This document shows, in pieces, positions 24,538 to 32,403 of a stretch of DNA of 64,000 bases. A program made the translations under genes and the position numbers. The notes under the pieces were generated by a model. That model ran no database searches, was not told the DNA's origin, and worked only from the letters and a program-made list of their open reading frames with translations. The stretch comes from CAYQJS01 sp964417895 (lineage in GTDB: Bacteria; Chloroflexota; UBA6077; SHYK01). The stretch is taken from NCBI GenBank assembly GCA_964417895.1, contig CAYQJS010000006.1, positions 1 through 64,000 on the forward strand. The letters run 5' to 3'. Numbering within the stretch: the stretch's first letter is position 1; each line of letters opens with the position of its first letter.

Positions 24538-26676
24538 CTAGCGTGTCTGAGCGGTGCGAGTCTCAGGCATGGGTTGAACATCGAGCAGATCGCCGTCGGT
24601 GAGGTCCACCGACCCCCGCGCGACGACGAGCTGGCCCTCGGCGAGGCCGGCGAGCACCTCGATGTGGCGCTCGTTTGTCAAGCCCACCTGCACAGGCACC
24701 TTGCGCGCTCGCCTGTTCTCGTCCACAACGATTGCCGTTGTGTTGCTGCCCCCGGTGCCACCCACGATCGCATCGCGCGGGACCAGCAGCGTGCCGAGGC
24801 GCGACGCCGTGAGGATGCTCAGCCGCGCCAGCATGCCCGCCCGAAGCTGGCTCTCGTCGTCGCGGGGGACGATTCGGACGCTCGCGGTTCGAGTTCTCAC
24901 GTCAACGGTGGGCGCGATCGCTACGACGGTGCCGCCGAATGTCTTGCCAGGGAAAGCCGCCACCTGGAGGGTGACGGTCTGGCCCTCCGACACCTGGCCC
25001 AGCTGCGCCTCTTCGACGTTGACGACGAGCTCGAGGCCCGGCGGGACGAGGCTTACGATGGGCGTGCTGGGGCTCACCAGTGCGCCCTGGGCGACCAGGC
25101 GCTCCCCCACGGCACCGTCGACAGGGGCCGTGACGATCGTCTCCTGGACTCCGAGGTCGGCCAGCGCTAATCGCGCCTGCGCCTCTTCGACCGCGGCGCG
25201 TGCCGCCGCTATCTCCTCACTGGTGTAGGGGTTGCGCCGGCCATTGAGGGCGGCCCTGGCCTGGGCGACCGCCTGCACCTGTTGTTGGATGTCGTAGCTG
25301 GTGTGGGGGGAGCGCGCCTTCTCGACCTGCAAGCGTGCTTCCTCTACGAGGGCGCGCTGCGCTCGGATCTCCTGCTCCGTCGCCGGCGTCACTGCGAGCG
25401 CCAGCTGTTGCTCGGCCTGCCGGACCGTCGATTCGGCTTGCGTAATGTCGTCCATATGAGGTCCACTGAGAACCTCGCGCAGGCGGGCTTCGTCGCTGCG
25501 GAGCCTCTCCTGGGCCGCCACGAGTTGACTCTGCACCGTGGCTCGCTGGGCATCGGCGCCGGTGGCGTTCAGGGCCTCCAATCGGGCCCGGGTGGTGGCC
25601 ACCTGTGCCTGGGCCTCTTCGAGGGCGGCGTGGAGCTGCGCCTGCGTCGCCGGGGCGCCGCCGCGCCTGAGCTGGTCAAGCTGCGCCTTCGCGGCGGCGA
25701 CGGCCTGCCCAGCGGCGAGCACAGCCGCATTGTTGGCAGGGGGTGTGCTAGGCGTGCGGACACCGGTAGGCTGGGTGCTCTGAGGGTTGCGCGCGGCCTC
25801 GAGGTCGGCCTCCGCTCTGGCCACGGCGGCCGCGGCGGCGGCGATGTCCGCAGCCGGCGGGCTGCCGGCCTGGTCGAGCGCGGCCTGCGCCGCTGCCGCC
25901 ACCGCCACCGCCGCCGCGTACGCGCTCTCGGCGGTCCTGAGATCCGCGGCGATGGAGTGCTCCGCGTACGCGAGCGCCGCCTCGGCAGCAGCCACGGCGG
26001 CCCGACTGCTATCGGCCGCGCTGCGTGCAGCCTGGCGCACGTCGTCGGTCGCCCCCCTCCGCACTGATGAGAACTTGGCCTGGGCGCCTTCGAGGGCAGC
26101 CTGCGCCTGAGCGATGGCTTCAGAGCGGCCGCCCATTTCCATCAGGTCGAGCCTGGCTTGCTGTGCCTCAAGGGCGACCTCCGCGACGCCGACATCCTCG
26201 GCCCGGCCGCCAGCCCGCATGCTGGCGAGTCGCGCGTCTTGCTGGAGCAGCGCGGCCTGCGCCCCGGCGACGTCCTCTGCCTTGCCACCAGCCTCGAGCT
26301 GGGCCAGCCGCGCGTTAGCTGCCGCCAGCCCTGCCCGCGCCTGCATCAGCTGGTATGACATGCTGTCGCGCTCGAGCTCGGCGATCGTCTCCCCAGCCTT
26401 CACACGGCTCCCGACATCGACGAGGAGTCGCTCGACGCGGCCGCTCCCCTTGGCCAAAACGGTGATTTGCCCGGCCGAGCGAATGTCGCCGCTGTAAGCG
26501 AGCGACTGCTCGATGTCCCCGCGTTCGACGGCCACGGCACTCACGGGAATCGCCGACGCCTGGCGGGCAGGCGTGGGCGTGGGTGTAGGTCGTGCCGCGC
26601 AGGCGCCGAGGATGAGCACCGCCCCGAGCGCAGCCGGCAAGGTTCCGAGAGCGATCCGGCGGGTGGGGAGTTCCAT
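24538..26676 (-). CDS. Lipoprotein membrane-fusion protein with an unusually long helical hairpin
   Basis: Periplasmic-adaptor type partner of the RND pump. The ATG at 26676 follows AAGGAGGT. Residues 1-30 form a lipoprotein signal with the lipobox LGAC, then a Thr-Pro-rich linker. A first biotinyl-lipoyl half (TVLAKGSGRVERLLVDVGSR) is followed by about 450 residues of Ala/Gln/Glu/Arg-rich coiled coil before the second half (TIVTAPVDGAVGERLVAQGA), the beta-barrel and the membrane-proximal domain. Total is 712 residues against the usual 350-450. The first part of the hairpin has three related units of about 27 residues, each with a GG(K/R)(A/S)E motif. Function is clear from family and context; the length is the oddity. 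Confidence 0.9.
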   Translation of the reverse strand: MELPTRRIALGTLPAALGAVLILGACAARPTPTPTPARQASAIPVSAVAVERGDIEQSLAYSGDIRSAGQITVLAKGSGRVERLLVDVGSRVKAGETIAELERDSMSYQLMQARAGLAAANARLAQLEAGGKAEDVAGAQAALLQQDARLASMRAGGRAEDVGVAEVALEAQQARLDLMEMGGRSEAIAQAQAALEGAQAKFSSVRRGATDDVRQAARSAADSSRAAVAAAEAALAYAEHSIAADLRTAESAYAAAVAVAAAAQAALDQAGSPPAADIAAAAAAVARAEADLEAARNPQSTQPTGVRTPSTPPANNAAVLAAGQAVAAAKAQLDQLRRGGAPATQAQLHAALEEAQAQVATTRARLEALNATGADAQRATVQSQLVAAQERLRSDEARLREVLSGPHMDDITQAESTVRQAEQQLALAVTPATEQEIRAQRALVEEARLQVEKARSPHTSYDIQQQVQAVAQARAALNGRRNPYTSEEIAAARAAVEEAQARLALADLGVQETIVTAPVDGAVGERLVAQGALVSPSTPIVSLVPPGLELVVNVEEAQLGQVSEGQTVTLQVAAFPGKTFGGTVVAIAPTVDVRTRTASVRIVPRDDESQLRAGMLARLSILTASRLGTLLVPRDAIVGGTGGSNTTAIVVDENRRARKVPVQVGLTNERHIEVLAGLAEGQLVVARGSVDLTDGDLLDVQPMPETRTAQTR

Positions 26677-26680
26677 GGCA

Positions 26681-27415
26681 TTACCTCCTTGGGCTGATCT
26701 GGGGGCGGCCACTCGTCGTATCCGAGGTCGCCCCGGACTGAGTAGTCAGAAACGAGCCAGATGGGCTGGCGAGCCCGTTGTTCAAGAGTGCGATGTAGAC
26801 GCGCTCCAACTGGTCGAGGGGGACGGGCTGCACCCCTGAGACGTGGTGCATCAGAATGCCGTCGTTCAGAGCCAGGATCAGCTCGGCTGCCGCAGCCTCG
26901 TCGACGTCCCGGCGCATCTCGCCCTTGNNNNNNNNNNACGCATCCTGCTGCCGGCTGCGCTGTTCCCATTCCTTGCGCTTCGATTCGATCATGAGTGATA
27001 CCAGGAACTCGCGACCCGCCTGGCACAGCTTGGCGCGCTGCGCCTTGAGCGCCTCGGACCTGAGCGCCTCGCTCCAGAACTCGAATCGGACGCGTGCAAG
27101 CGGGACGAGGTCCTCCGACAGCTGGAGGAAGAACAGGTCGACGGCCGCCCGGTTCTTTTCGGCCATCGAGCCGGGGCGCTCGTACAGCTCTCGGAAAGCG
27201 GCAAGCGTCTGCTCGGTCCCCTGCTCGCACAGCCCGAGGAAAAGGTCCTCTTTGGAGGAGAAGTAGCTGTAGATGGCGCCGACGGATAGCCCGCCCTCCC
27301 GCACGATGTCATCCATCGAAGTCTTGCTGTAGCCAGAGCGCGCGAAGCACGCCATGGCAGCCGCGAGGATCTGCTCGCGCCGTGCCTGCTCATGGGCCGC
27401 GCTCACTTTCGGCAT
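26681..27415 (-). CDS. TetR-family regulator, interrupted by an assembly gap
   Basis: DNA-binding repressor, probably of the efflux genes that follow it. The N-terminal helix-turn-helix is clear: REQILAAAMACFARSGYSKT then MDDIVREGGLSVGAIYSYFS. The ligand domain follows with FELYERP-like FRELYERPGSMAEKNR. Ten N at 26928-26937 fall in the ligand domain; the frame is open on both sides but the true number of missing bases is unknown. The likely start is the ATG at 27415; an upstream GTG-type reading to 27490 would run through an operator. The stop lies four bases before the adaptor gene, so all three are probably one operon. Confidence 0.85.
   Translation of the reverse strand: MPKVSAAHEQARREQILAAAMACFARSGYSKTSMDDIVREGGLSVGAIYSYFSSKEDLFLGLCEQGTEQTLAAFRELYERPGSMAEKNRAAVDLFFLQLSEDLVPLARVRFEFWSEALRSEALKAQRAKLCQAGREFLVSLMIESKRKEWEQRSRQQDAXXXXKGEMRRDVDEAAAAELILALNDGILMHHVSGVQPVPLDQLERVYIALLNNGLASPSGSFLTTQSGATSDTTSGRPQISPRR
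26928..26937. other. Assembly gap (10 N)
   Basis: A run of ten unknown bases inside the C-terminal domain of the TetR regulator. It marks a scaffold join or masked bases, so the local gene length and continuity are uncertain. Confidence 0.99.
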
Positions 27416-27448
27416 ACGCTCGACCTCCGTGGTGCTCAAAGCCCCGAA

Positions 27449-27469
27449 GAAAAACGACGCTTCGTTTTC
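27449..27469. promoter_or_regulatory. TetR operator candidate, proximal copy
   Basis: Perfect 7-base inverted repeat AAAACGA-N4-TCGTTTT (arms 27451-27457 and 27462-27468, spacer CGCT), flanked by GA on the left and C on the right. It lies 34 bases upstream of the regulator's start. The same 21-base frame recurs at 27500-27520 with a different spacer, the usual picture of an autoregulated TetR operator pair. Confidence 0.8.
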
Positions 27470-27499
27470 TTTGACACGACAGTGTAGCACGCCATCCTA

Positions 27500-27520
27500 G
27501 AAAAACGAGCCGTCGTTTTC
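27500..27520. promoter_or_regulatory. TetR operator candidate, distal copy
   Basis: Second copy of AAAACGA-N4-TCGTTTT (arms 27502-27508 and 27513-27519, spacer GCCG), identical to the first outside the spacer. The centres are 51 bases apart, close to five helical turns, so two dimers could bind one face. Between the copies lies TTGACA at 27471-27476 on the plus strand, a possible -35 element toward the MFS gene, without a good -10. Confidence 0.8.
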
Positions 27521-27712
27521 CTTAATGGTAATGACTGCTGGACATCAGGCGCTCCGGGCAGATGTAGCGGTCCGTGGTGGAGCGACATTCTCGTTCCGTG
27601 GCATGGACTCCGGCGCGCGCCGCACAATAGCCGGTGCCCAGTTGAGAACACTTTGGGGGATACTGCCTGAGCGGGCGGGCTCTGCGATCTAACCCCAGGG
27701 CGCCCTCCGCGA

Positions 27713-29074
27713 ATGCGCCGATACCATCGATCCAAGGCTATCGGGGCGCCACATCCCATCAGGGCAGGACAAGGGTTGAGGAGCGCAGAACAAAGGCAGC
27801 CCGGTGCGGGTGCCGTCGGGGCGACGTTCGGGGCACTCGGAGAGCGGAACTTCCGCTACCTGTGGGCGGGGACCGCGGTCGGCCAGATTGCTTTCTGGGT
27901 CCAGGTCGTGGCGCAGGGCTGGCTCGCCTACGAGATCACGGGCTCGGCAGCGTTCCTCGGCCTGGTGAGCGGAGCGTCCGCGCTACCGGGCTTCCTGCTG
28001 ATGCTGCCTGCCGGGGTTATCGCGGACCGGTGGGACCGGCGCGCCACGTTGCTCTACACCAACCTGGTGATGACGCTCGCGTCGCTCGCCCTCGCACTCG
28101 TAGTGGCCGCGGATGCGGTTGAGCCATGGCATCTGGTGGTACTCGCCGCGATCATTGGCTGCGCCGGCGCGCTGAACCTCCCGGCCCGACAGTCGCTCGG
28201 CCCGGAGCTGGTCGGGCCAGGGCTTGTGTCCAATGCCGTCGCCCTCTTCGCCGTGTCCTTCAGCGGATCGCGCGTCCTGGGCCCGGCCGCGGCCGGAGTG
28301 CTGATCGCCGCCGTCGGCCTCGTGGGGTGCTTCGCCTTTGAGACTGCCTGTATGGCCCTGGCTACCGCGCTCACAGTCCCGCTCGCACCGGATCCGGGGC
28401 GTACGCACGGCTCGATGGGCCGCTCCGCTTTTCAAAACGTCCTCGACGGTATTCGCTTCCTCATGGACGAACCCGTCTTGCGGATGTGCACGCTGATTGC
28501 GGCCATACACAACCTTTTCGGCATGGCTTACTCGTCCCTCATGCCCGTGTTCGCCGCCGATGTTCTCACCGTCGGCGCCGCGGGTCTGGGCGCCCTCATG
28601 ACGGCCGTCGGAGTGGGCTCGGTCTGTGGGGCCCTTGCGGCGGCCGTGTTGAGCCGCGGCGAGCGCAAGGGAGTGGTCATGTTCATCACTGCGGTCGCCC
28701 TCGGCGCGGCGATCGTCGCATTCTCCCTGGCACAATCGGTGGCGCTCGCCATGGTGGCGCTGGCCGTGATCGGCAGCGCCTCGACTGTGTCGATGGTCGC
28801 TTGCCAGACAATCCTGAACCTGGCGCTGCCGGACGAGTTCCGTGGACGTGTCATGAGCATTTTCATGATGACATGGAGCTTTCCCCAATTGGCCGCGCTG
28901 CCCGTTGGGTGGGCGGCGGACCATGTTGGCGCCCCGATCACGGTGGGCGCCAGCGGCTCGCTGCTGATCGCCGCGATGGCGCTCGCCGCTCTCGGGCAGC
29001 CGGTCCTGCGGCGCTTCAAGGACGAGGACTTCGTGCACGGCCGGCCCCAACGGAGCACGGTGGCCTCGCCATAG
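27713..29074 (+). CDS. Major facilitator superfamily exporter (EntS/MFS_3-like)
   Basis: Integral membrane transporter with about twelve hydrophobic segments. After a polar N-terminal stretch it has FGALGERNFRYLWAGTAVGQ, a start typical of the enterobactin-exporter-like MFS group, the loop motif GVIADRWDRRATLLYTNLVM near residue 100, and a second half that ends LPDEFRGRVMSIFMMTWSFP and further helices. 453 residues as read from 27713; a TTG at about 27776 would remove some 21 poorly conserved residues and may be the real start. It points away from the TetR gene and could share its operators. Substrate unknown. Confidence 0.85.
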   Translation: MRRYHRSKAIGAPHPIRAGQGLRSAEQRQPGAGAVGATFGALGERNFRYLWAGTAVGQIAFWVQVVAQGWLAYEITGSAAFLGLVSGASALPGFLLMLPAGVIADRWDRRATLLYTNLVMTLASLALALVVAADAVEPWHLVVLAAIIGCAGALNLPARQSLGPELVGPGLVSNAVALFAVSFSGSRVLGPAAAGVLIAAVGLVGCFAFETACMALATALTVPLAPDPGRTHGSMGRSAFQNVLDGIRFLMDEPVLRMCTLIAAIHNLFGMAYSSLMPVFAADVLTVGAAGLGALMTAVGVGSVCGALAAAVLSRGERKGVVMFITAVALGAAIVAFSLAQSVALAMVALAVIGSASTVSMVACQTILNLALPDEFRGRVMSIFMMTWSFPQLAALPVGWAADHVGAPITVGASGSLLIAAMALAALGQPVLRRFKDEDFVHGRPQRSTVASP

Positions 29075-29182
29075 TCTCGCCGGGGACTCGGGCCCGCGAG
29101 CTCCAGCGTCCGCCGCCGTCGTCTTCAGCCATCGTCTCCGAAATGTTTGGACTCGCAACGTGGGCTGATAGAATCCTCCGGA

Positions 29183-29205
29183 GGACGCGCCGGCGTCCGT
29201 TTTTT
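29183..29205 (+). terminator. Rho-independent terminator after the MFS gene
   Basis: Stem GGACG (29183-29187) with CGTCC (29194-29198), loop CGCCGG, followed after one G by six T (29200-29205). It sits about 110 bases after the MFS stop and just before the FAD oxidase, separating the two transcription units. Confidence 0.75.
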
Positions 29206-29222
29206 GTGCGGAGCGGTTCCTG

Positions 29223-30662
29223 TTGACAGTGGCGGTCGACCAGATGATGATCCGCGCGCTCGTCGCCGCGCTCGGGCACGACAAAGTGGTAGTGGACCCG
29301 AATCGCCTGGGGAGGTATCGGGGGGTAGCCTGGGGCGAGGCGGCGGCGCGGCTTCCGCTCCACCGCCCTCCTGCTCCCGCTCAGGTAGCCGTGCTGCCAA
29401 CGTCCATGGACGATGTGGTCGCGGTGGTCGGCATCGCGCGGGAGAGCGATACGCCAATCGTCCCTCACGGCGCAGGGACGGGCGTCCACGCGGGGGCGGC
29501 CCCTTTGGAGGGCTGCATCCTGCTGGATCTGGGGGCGATGCGACGCATCATCACTATCCGGCCCCAGGACCGCGCCGCGACGGTGGAGCCCGGCGTGCTG
29601 CTGGGCGATCTGGATCATGAGGCGGAACGTTACGGCTGCATGGTCGGACATGATCCATGGAGTCAGCCCATCGCCAGCGTCGGGGGCGCGGTCTCCACCA
29701 ACGGCGTGGGGTATCTTGCGGGCAAGTACGGCTCGATGGGTGACCAAGTGCTGGGACTCGAAGTCGTACTGGGCACCGGCGAGGTGCTCCGCACTCGAGC
29801 AGTGCCCAAGTCTTCGACCGGGCCCTCGTTGCGGCACCTGTTCATCGGGGCCGAGGGCGTCCTCGGCGTGATCACCAGGGTGGATGTCCGCCTGTTTCCC
29901 ATTCCCGAGCTCCGGGCTCTCGCCGGATACCGGTTCCCTCGCTTCGAGGCTGGGTTGGAGGCGGTCGTCGAGATGAACGCCATTCAGTTGCGCCCTTCCA
30001 TGATCGACTACGAGGAGGACGAGCCCAAGTCCGGAGAGCTACGCCTGGGCGATCTCGTGGACCTCCCATCGCTCATGTATCTGGGTTTCGAAGGATTCGC
30101 GGAGGAAGTGGCCGCGCAAGTTGGCCGCGCTCGGGCGATCTGTCTGCGATGTGGGGGCGAGCCCTTAGCAGATACCGACGCGCAGCAATTCTGGGACACG
30201 CGTCACGAGTCGGCTGAACGCTACCGCCGGCAGCGCGAGCTGGATCCACTGGGGATCGAACGCCAGGCTCGCGTCCGGCAATGGACCAGCACCTACGTCA
30301 ATATCGGGCTTCCGGTCTCGGCCATTCAGCCATTTCGGCGACGCGCCGCTGAAGAGCTTGCCCCATATCGCCTCACGCTGAAGGATTCGGGCCTGTGGGG
30401 GATGCCGGAGCTCTTCTCCGTCCGATTCGAGCACCTTTCGCCCCGCGACCGACGAGCTGCTGAGGAATTGGAGCTGGGCACCGACCTGGGGCTGCGCATC
30501 GCCCTGGATCTCGGCGGCTCGATGGAGTACTGCCATGGTGTAGGTCTAACGCTAGCCCACCTGATGGCAACCGAACTGGGAGTCGGCCTCGACGTATTGC
30601 GCGAGATCAAGAGGGCGCTCGACCCCCAGGGGCTGCTGAACCCGGGCAAGCTGGGTCTGTAG
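29223..30662 (+). CDS. FAD-linked oxidase (GlcD/DLD-like, PCMH-type FAD domain)
   Basis: Flavoprotein of the vanillyl-alcohol-oxidase fold, which oxidises 2-hydroxy acids or related alcohols. The FAD domain shows VPHGAGTGVHAGAAPLEGCI, LLDLGAMRRI, and VGGAVSTNGVGYLAGKYGSM near residue 155; the C-terminal domain ends DPQGLLNPGKLGL, the standard close of GlcD/D-lactate dehydrogenase and alkyl-DHAP-synthase relatives. The start is a TTG at 29223 or the GTG at 29229; no strong ribosome binding site. No iron-sulfur partner subunit is adjacent. Substrate cannot be told. Confidence 0.88.
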   Translation: MTVAVDQMMIRALVAALGHDKVVVDPNRLGRYRGVAWGEAAARLPLHRPPAPAQVAVLPTSMDDVVAVVGIARESDTPIVPHGAGTGVHAGAAPLEGCILLDLGAMRRIITIRPQDRAATVEPGVLLGDLDHEAERYGCMVGHDPWSQPIASVGGAVSTNGVGYLAGKYGSMGDQVLGLEVVLGTGEVLRTRAVPKSSTGPSLRHLFIGAEGVLGVITRVDVRLFPIPELRALAGYRFPRFEAGLEAVVEMNAIQLRPSMIDYEEDEPKSGELRLGDLVDLPSLMYLGFEGFAEEVAAQVGRARAICLRCGGEPLADTDAQQFWDTRHESAERYRRQRELDPLGIERQARVRQWTSTYVNIGLPVSAIQPFRRRAAEELAPYRLTLKDSGLWGMPELFSVRFEHLSPRDRRAAEELELGTDLGLRIALDLGGSMEYCHGVGLTLAHLMATELGVGLDVLREIKRALDPQGLLNPGKLGL

Positions 30663-30679
30663 GAGACGCCCCACCCCAA

Positions 30680-30700
30680 CCCTCTCCCAGGGGGAGAGGG
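30680..30700. terminator. CCCTCTCCC palindrome between convergent genes, likely bidirectional terminator or repeat
   Basis: Perfect 9-base inverted repeat CCCTCTCCC-AGG-GGGAGAGGG lies between the FAD oxidase stop (30662) and the convergent stop at 30707. It has no T-tract on either side. The same core occurs at 3034-3056 within the ribosomal cluster, so this is a dispersed palindromic element that may act as a transcription stop here. Confidence 0.6.
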
Positions 30701-30706
30701 AGAGGC

Positions 30707-30901
30707 CTACTGGAGCAACAGCTCGAACTTCGGTCCTTCGTCGTGGCGTATCACGCGCTCGACGACGCGACGGACGGTTTCAATCCCCTCGTCGCCAACC
30801 CTGAGCGCGACCGCCGATCCGATAACAAACCCCAGCGCCGTCCCGAGGGCGATGCCGAGGATGAACAGTTGATCGCGATGAGTAGTGTTACGCGGTTCGA
30901 T
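30707..30901 (-). CDS. Small single-span membrane protein after rsfS, apparent ATC start
   Basis: A 64-residue reading frame: polar N-terminus, one hydrophobic span LFILGIALGTALGFVIGSAV AL, then an amphipathic segment ETVRRVVERVIRHDEGPKFE and LLLQ. No ATG, GTG or TTG exists in frame between the rsfS stop (30917-30919) and the hydrophobic span. An ATC at 30901 is placed five bases after GGGAGG and is the best start. It is in the same frame as rsfS, so readthrough of the rsfS TAG is an alternative. Function unknown; single-span proteins downstream of rsfS suggest only co-expression. Confidence 0.6.
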   Translation of the reverse strand: MEPRNTTHRDQLFILGIALGTALGFVIGSAVALRVGDEGIETVRRVVERVIRHDEGPKFELLLQ

Positions 30902-30916
30902 GGTCGCCTCCCATCG

Positions 30917-31264
30917 CTACTGCACGCGGACCACTGGCGTCGCTCCTGCCCAGAGCTCCTCCAGCCGATAGTATTCCCGCTCGGCAGGAGCGAACACGTG
31001 GACGACGACATCTCCGTAGTCGAGGACCACCCATCCGGAGGATGCGCTCCCTTCGCGTCGCAACGGGCGCCCCTGCCCGGAGCGACGCAACCCGTCGACC
31101 ATGTCGTCCAGGATTGCCGTGATTTGGCGCTCGCTATTCCCACTGCAAATAACGAAATAATCAGCGAGGAGTGACACCTTGCGCAAATCCAGCACGACGA
31201 TGTCACTTGCCTGCTTTTCGGACGCGATATCTAAAATCTGTTTGGCGAGGTCGAGCGCCTCCAG
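30917..31264 (-). CDS. rsfS: Ribosomal silencing factor RsfS, apparent CTG start
   Basis: RsfS (YbeB/Iojap) binds L14 and blocks subunit joining in starved cells. The frame reads LEALDLAKQILDIASEKQAS then DIVVLDLRKVSLLADYFVIC SGNSERQI, and ends YRLEELWAGATPVVRVQ, all family-typical. The first in-frame GTG (31195) would cut 23 conserved residues. Upstream, the only plausible start is the CTG at 31264, eight bases after AAGGAG; a TAA stop lies 13 codons further up. A TATAAT lies about 20 bases upstream of that ribosome site. The 115-residue length from the CTG matches the family. Confidence 0.88.
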   Translation of the reverse strand: MEALDLAKQILDIASEKQASDIVVLDLRKVSLLADYFVICSGNSERQITAILDDMVDGLRRSGQGRPLRREGSASSGWVVLDYGDVVVHVFAPAEREYYRLEELWAGATPVVRVQ

Positions 31265-31396
31265 GCAGTGTGCTCCTTCAGGTAGCTCTCTGTCGAATTA
31301 TAGCGCGGTAGCGGGTTCCTCACGGCACTCTGGAGTCCCAAAGCTGCTCTCGTGATTCCGGTGCCCTGTCGATCCGTTGATGGTTCCACTATGCCG
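31265..31396. other. Promoter region of rsfS
   Basis: On the minus strand a TATAAT (plus-strand ATTATA near 31298-31303) stands upstream of the AAGGAG of rsfS; the matching -35 position is weak. Nothing else is recognisable. Confidence 0.45.
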
Positions 31397-31775
31397 CTAT
31401 CCGCTTCCAAGCGCGGCGACAAGTATCACCCCGCTGACGGTTGACCCTATCCCGTGGTCTGTCGAAGCGTGATCGATTCTCTCAGCACGAAGTGAGCAAA
31501 TAGCGTCGCGAACAGGGGCTCGGTGCCGGTCAGGGGAATCACGGAGGTGGCAGGCGCAGAGGCGAGCGCCGCGAAACGCATGGTCCAGTCCAGTATGTCG
31601 GCGAGCAACGCAGTGGCCACGGCGTAGCGGACGCCCGTCGGGTGAAAACCGCCCCGCTGTAGGCAGCGGGGGGCACGCGATCGTTCAAGGTAGACGACTG
31701 TGAGTCCCCACACGACGCCCGGGACGGCGGTTCGCACCCAATTGGCCTGGAGCGGGGGCAGGTTAACTGCCGACG
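31397..31775 (-). pseudogene. C-terminal piece of an EamA/DMT-family transporter, frameshifted
   Basis: The reading frame contains VRYAVATALLADILDWTMRF, ASAPATSVIPLTGTEPLFAT and LFAHFVLRESITLRQTTG, the last four-helix part of an EamA domain with its end-of-helix Glu. It stops at a TAG at about 31447, but in the next frame the expected last helix continues as GSTVSGVILVAALGSG to a stop at 31397. The gene is therefore broken by a one-base shift and also lacks its N-terminal half. Upstream it is joined directly to a truncated DGPF/YCII gene. A remnant, not a working transporter. Confidence 0.7.
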
Positions 31776-31979
31776 CCCTGTCCGCTTCTCCCCCTCGTAC
31801 TTCACCCGCCACCCCTTGGAGCTCGGCTTCAGGCCCGCCCCGTCGAGGAGGGCGCCCGCGCTCTTCAGCTCCTTGTGGAAGGTGTCCATTTCCTCCACCA
31901 GCGTCTCATCGATATTCTCGACCGGGCTGCTCTCCGCTTCGCTCATCGGACTGGCCTTCACAATGATCATGAAGCGCAT
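31776..31979 (-). pseudogene. Truncated YCII/DGPF-domain protein
   Basis: From an ATG at 31979, preceded by GGGAGGACG, the frame reads MRFMIIVKASPMSEAESSPV and ELKSAGALLDGAGLKPSSKG followed by WRVKYEGEKRT. This is the N-terminal half of the DGPF/YCII family (small proteins often encoded near ECF sigma factors). Where the family continues with TDGPF the frame changes to unrelated sequence, and the reading in another frame is a DMT transporter fragment. About 65 of the usual 115-140 residues remain. Confidence 0.7.
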
Positions 31980-32403
31980 TGCTCGTCCTCCCTTGTTGCG
32001 CCGTGGCTCAAGGCCCAAAAGCCCGGCCCAAAGATACGTCGAACAAGCGCCGCGGAAATCGACACAAACAAACGAATGTGCAAGCTCTTTCTGCGAGCCC
32101 CGCCTGATCGGGCCTACGTGCCGTAGCCCTCTCTCTCTAGCTGCTCCTTCTGCCAGGCGAGGTCAATTCGTCGGGTAGAAGCGCCCGGAGCTAGCCGCAC
32201 ACTCCTTGAATAACCAGCGCCCGCCTTCACGATGGAACACGACCACCCGGCGGTTAGATCTACACGTCGAAGGAGAAGGAGCGAAATCGACAAGCTCTGA
32301 CAGATCTGGTCAAACGAAAGAGCAGACCCGCTGCCGGGCCTGCTCTCGTGGTTGGGCAGCTGGGCCAGTTACCTTCCGGCCGCCTCCTCGCTCGAACCGC
32401 CTA
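31980..32403. other. Intergenic region with a minus-strand coding remnant and a hairpin
   Basis: No intact gene. On the minus strand about 45 codons ending at 32163 read SNRRVVVFHREGGRWLFKEC and SSGRFYPTN, plausible as the tail of a lost protein but with no start and no recognised family. A hairpin lies at 32319-32346. The right end of the stretch is the insertion point of the IS630-type element. Confidence 0.4.
32319..32346 (-). terminator. Long hairpin, terminator-like on the minus strand
   Basis: Arms AGAGCAGACCCG (32319-32330) and CGGGCCTGCTCT (32335-32346) pair over 12 bases with one mismatch around a CTGC loop. On the minus strand the stem is followed by TTCGTTT, a weak T-tract, so it may have ended a minus-strand transcript. 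Confidence 0.5.

Noticed and set aside
27983..29284. 433-codon minus-strand frame opposite the MFS gene
   Set aside because: Composition (His, Arg, Glu, Gly) is that of antisense frames; the plus strand encodes a clear transporter.
30751..31206. 151-codon minus-strand frame overlapping rsfS
   Set aside because: Out of frame with the conserved RsfS sequence; a shadow.
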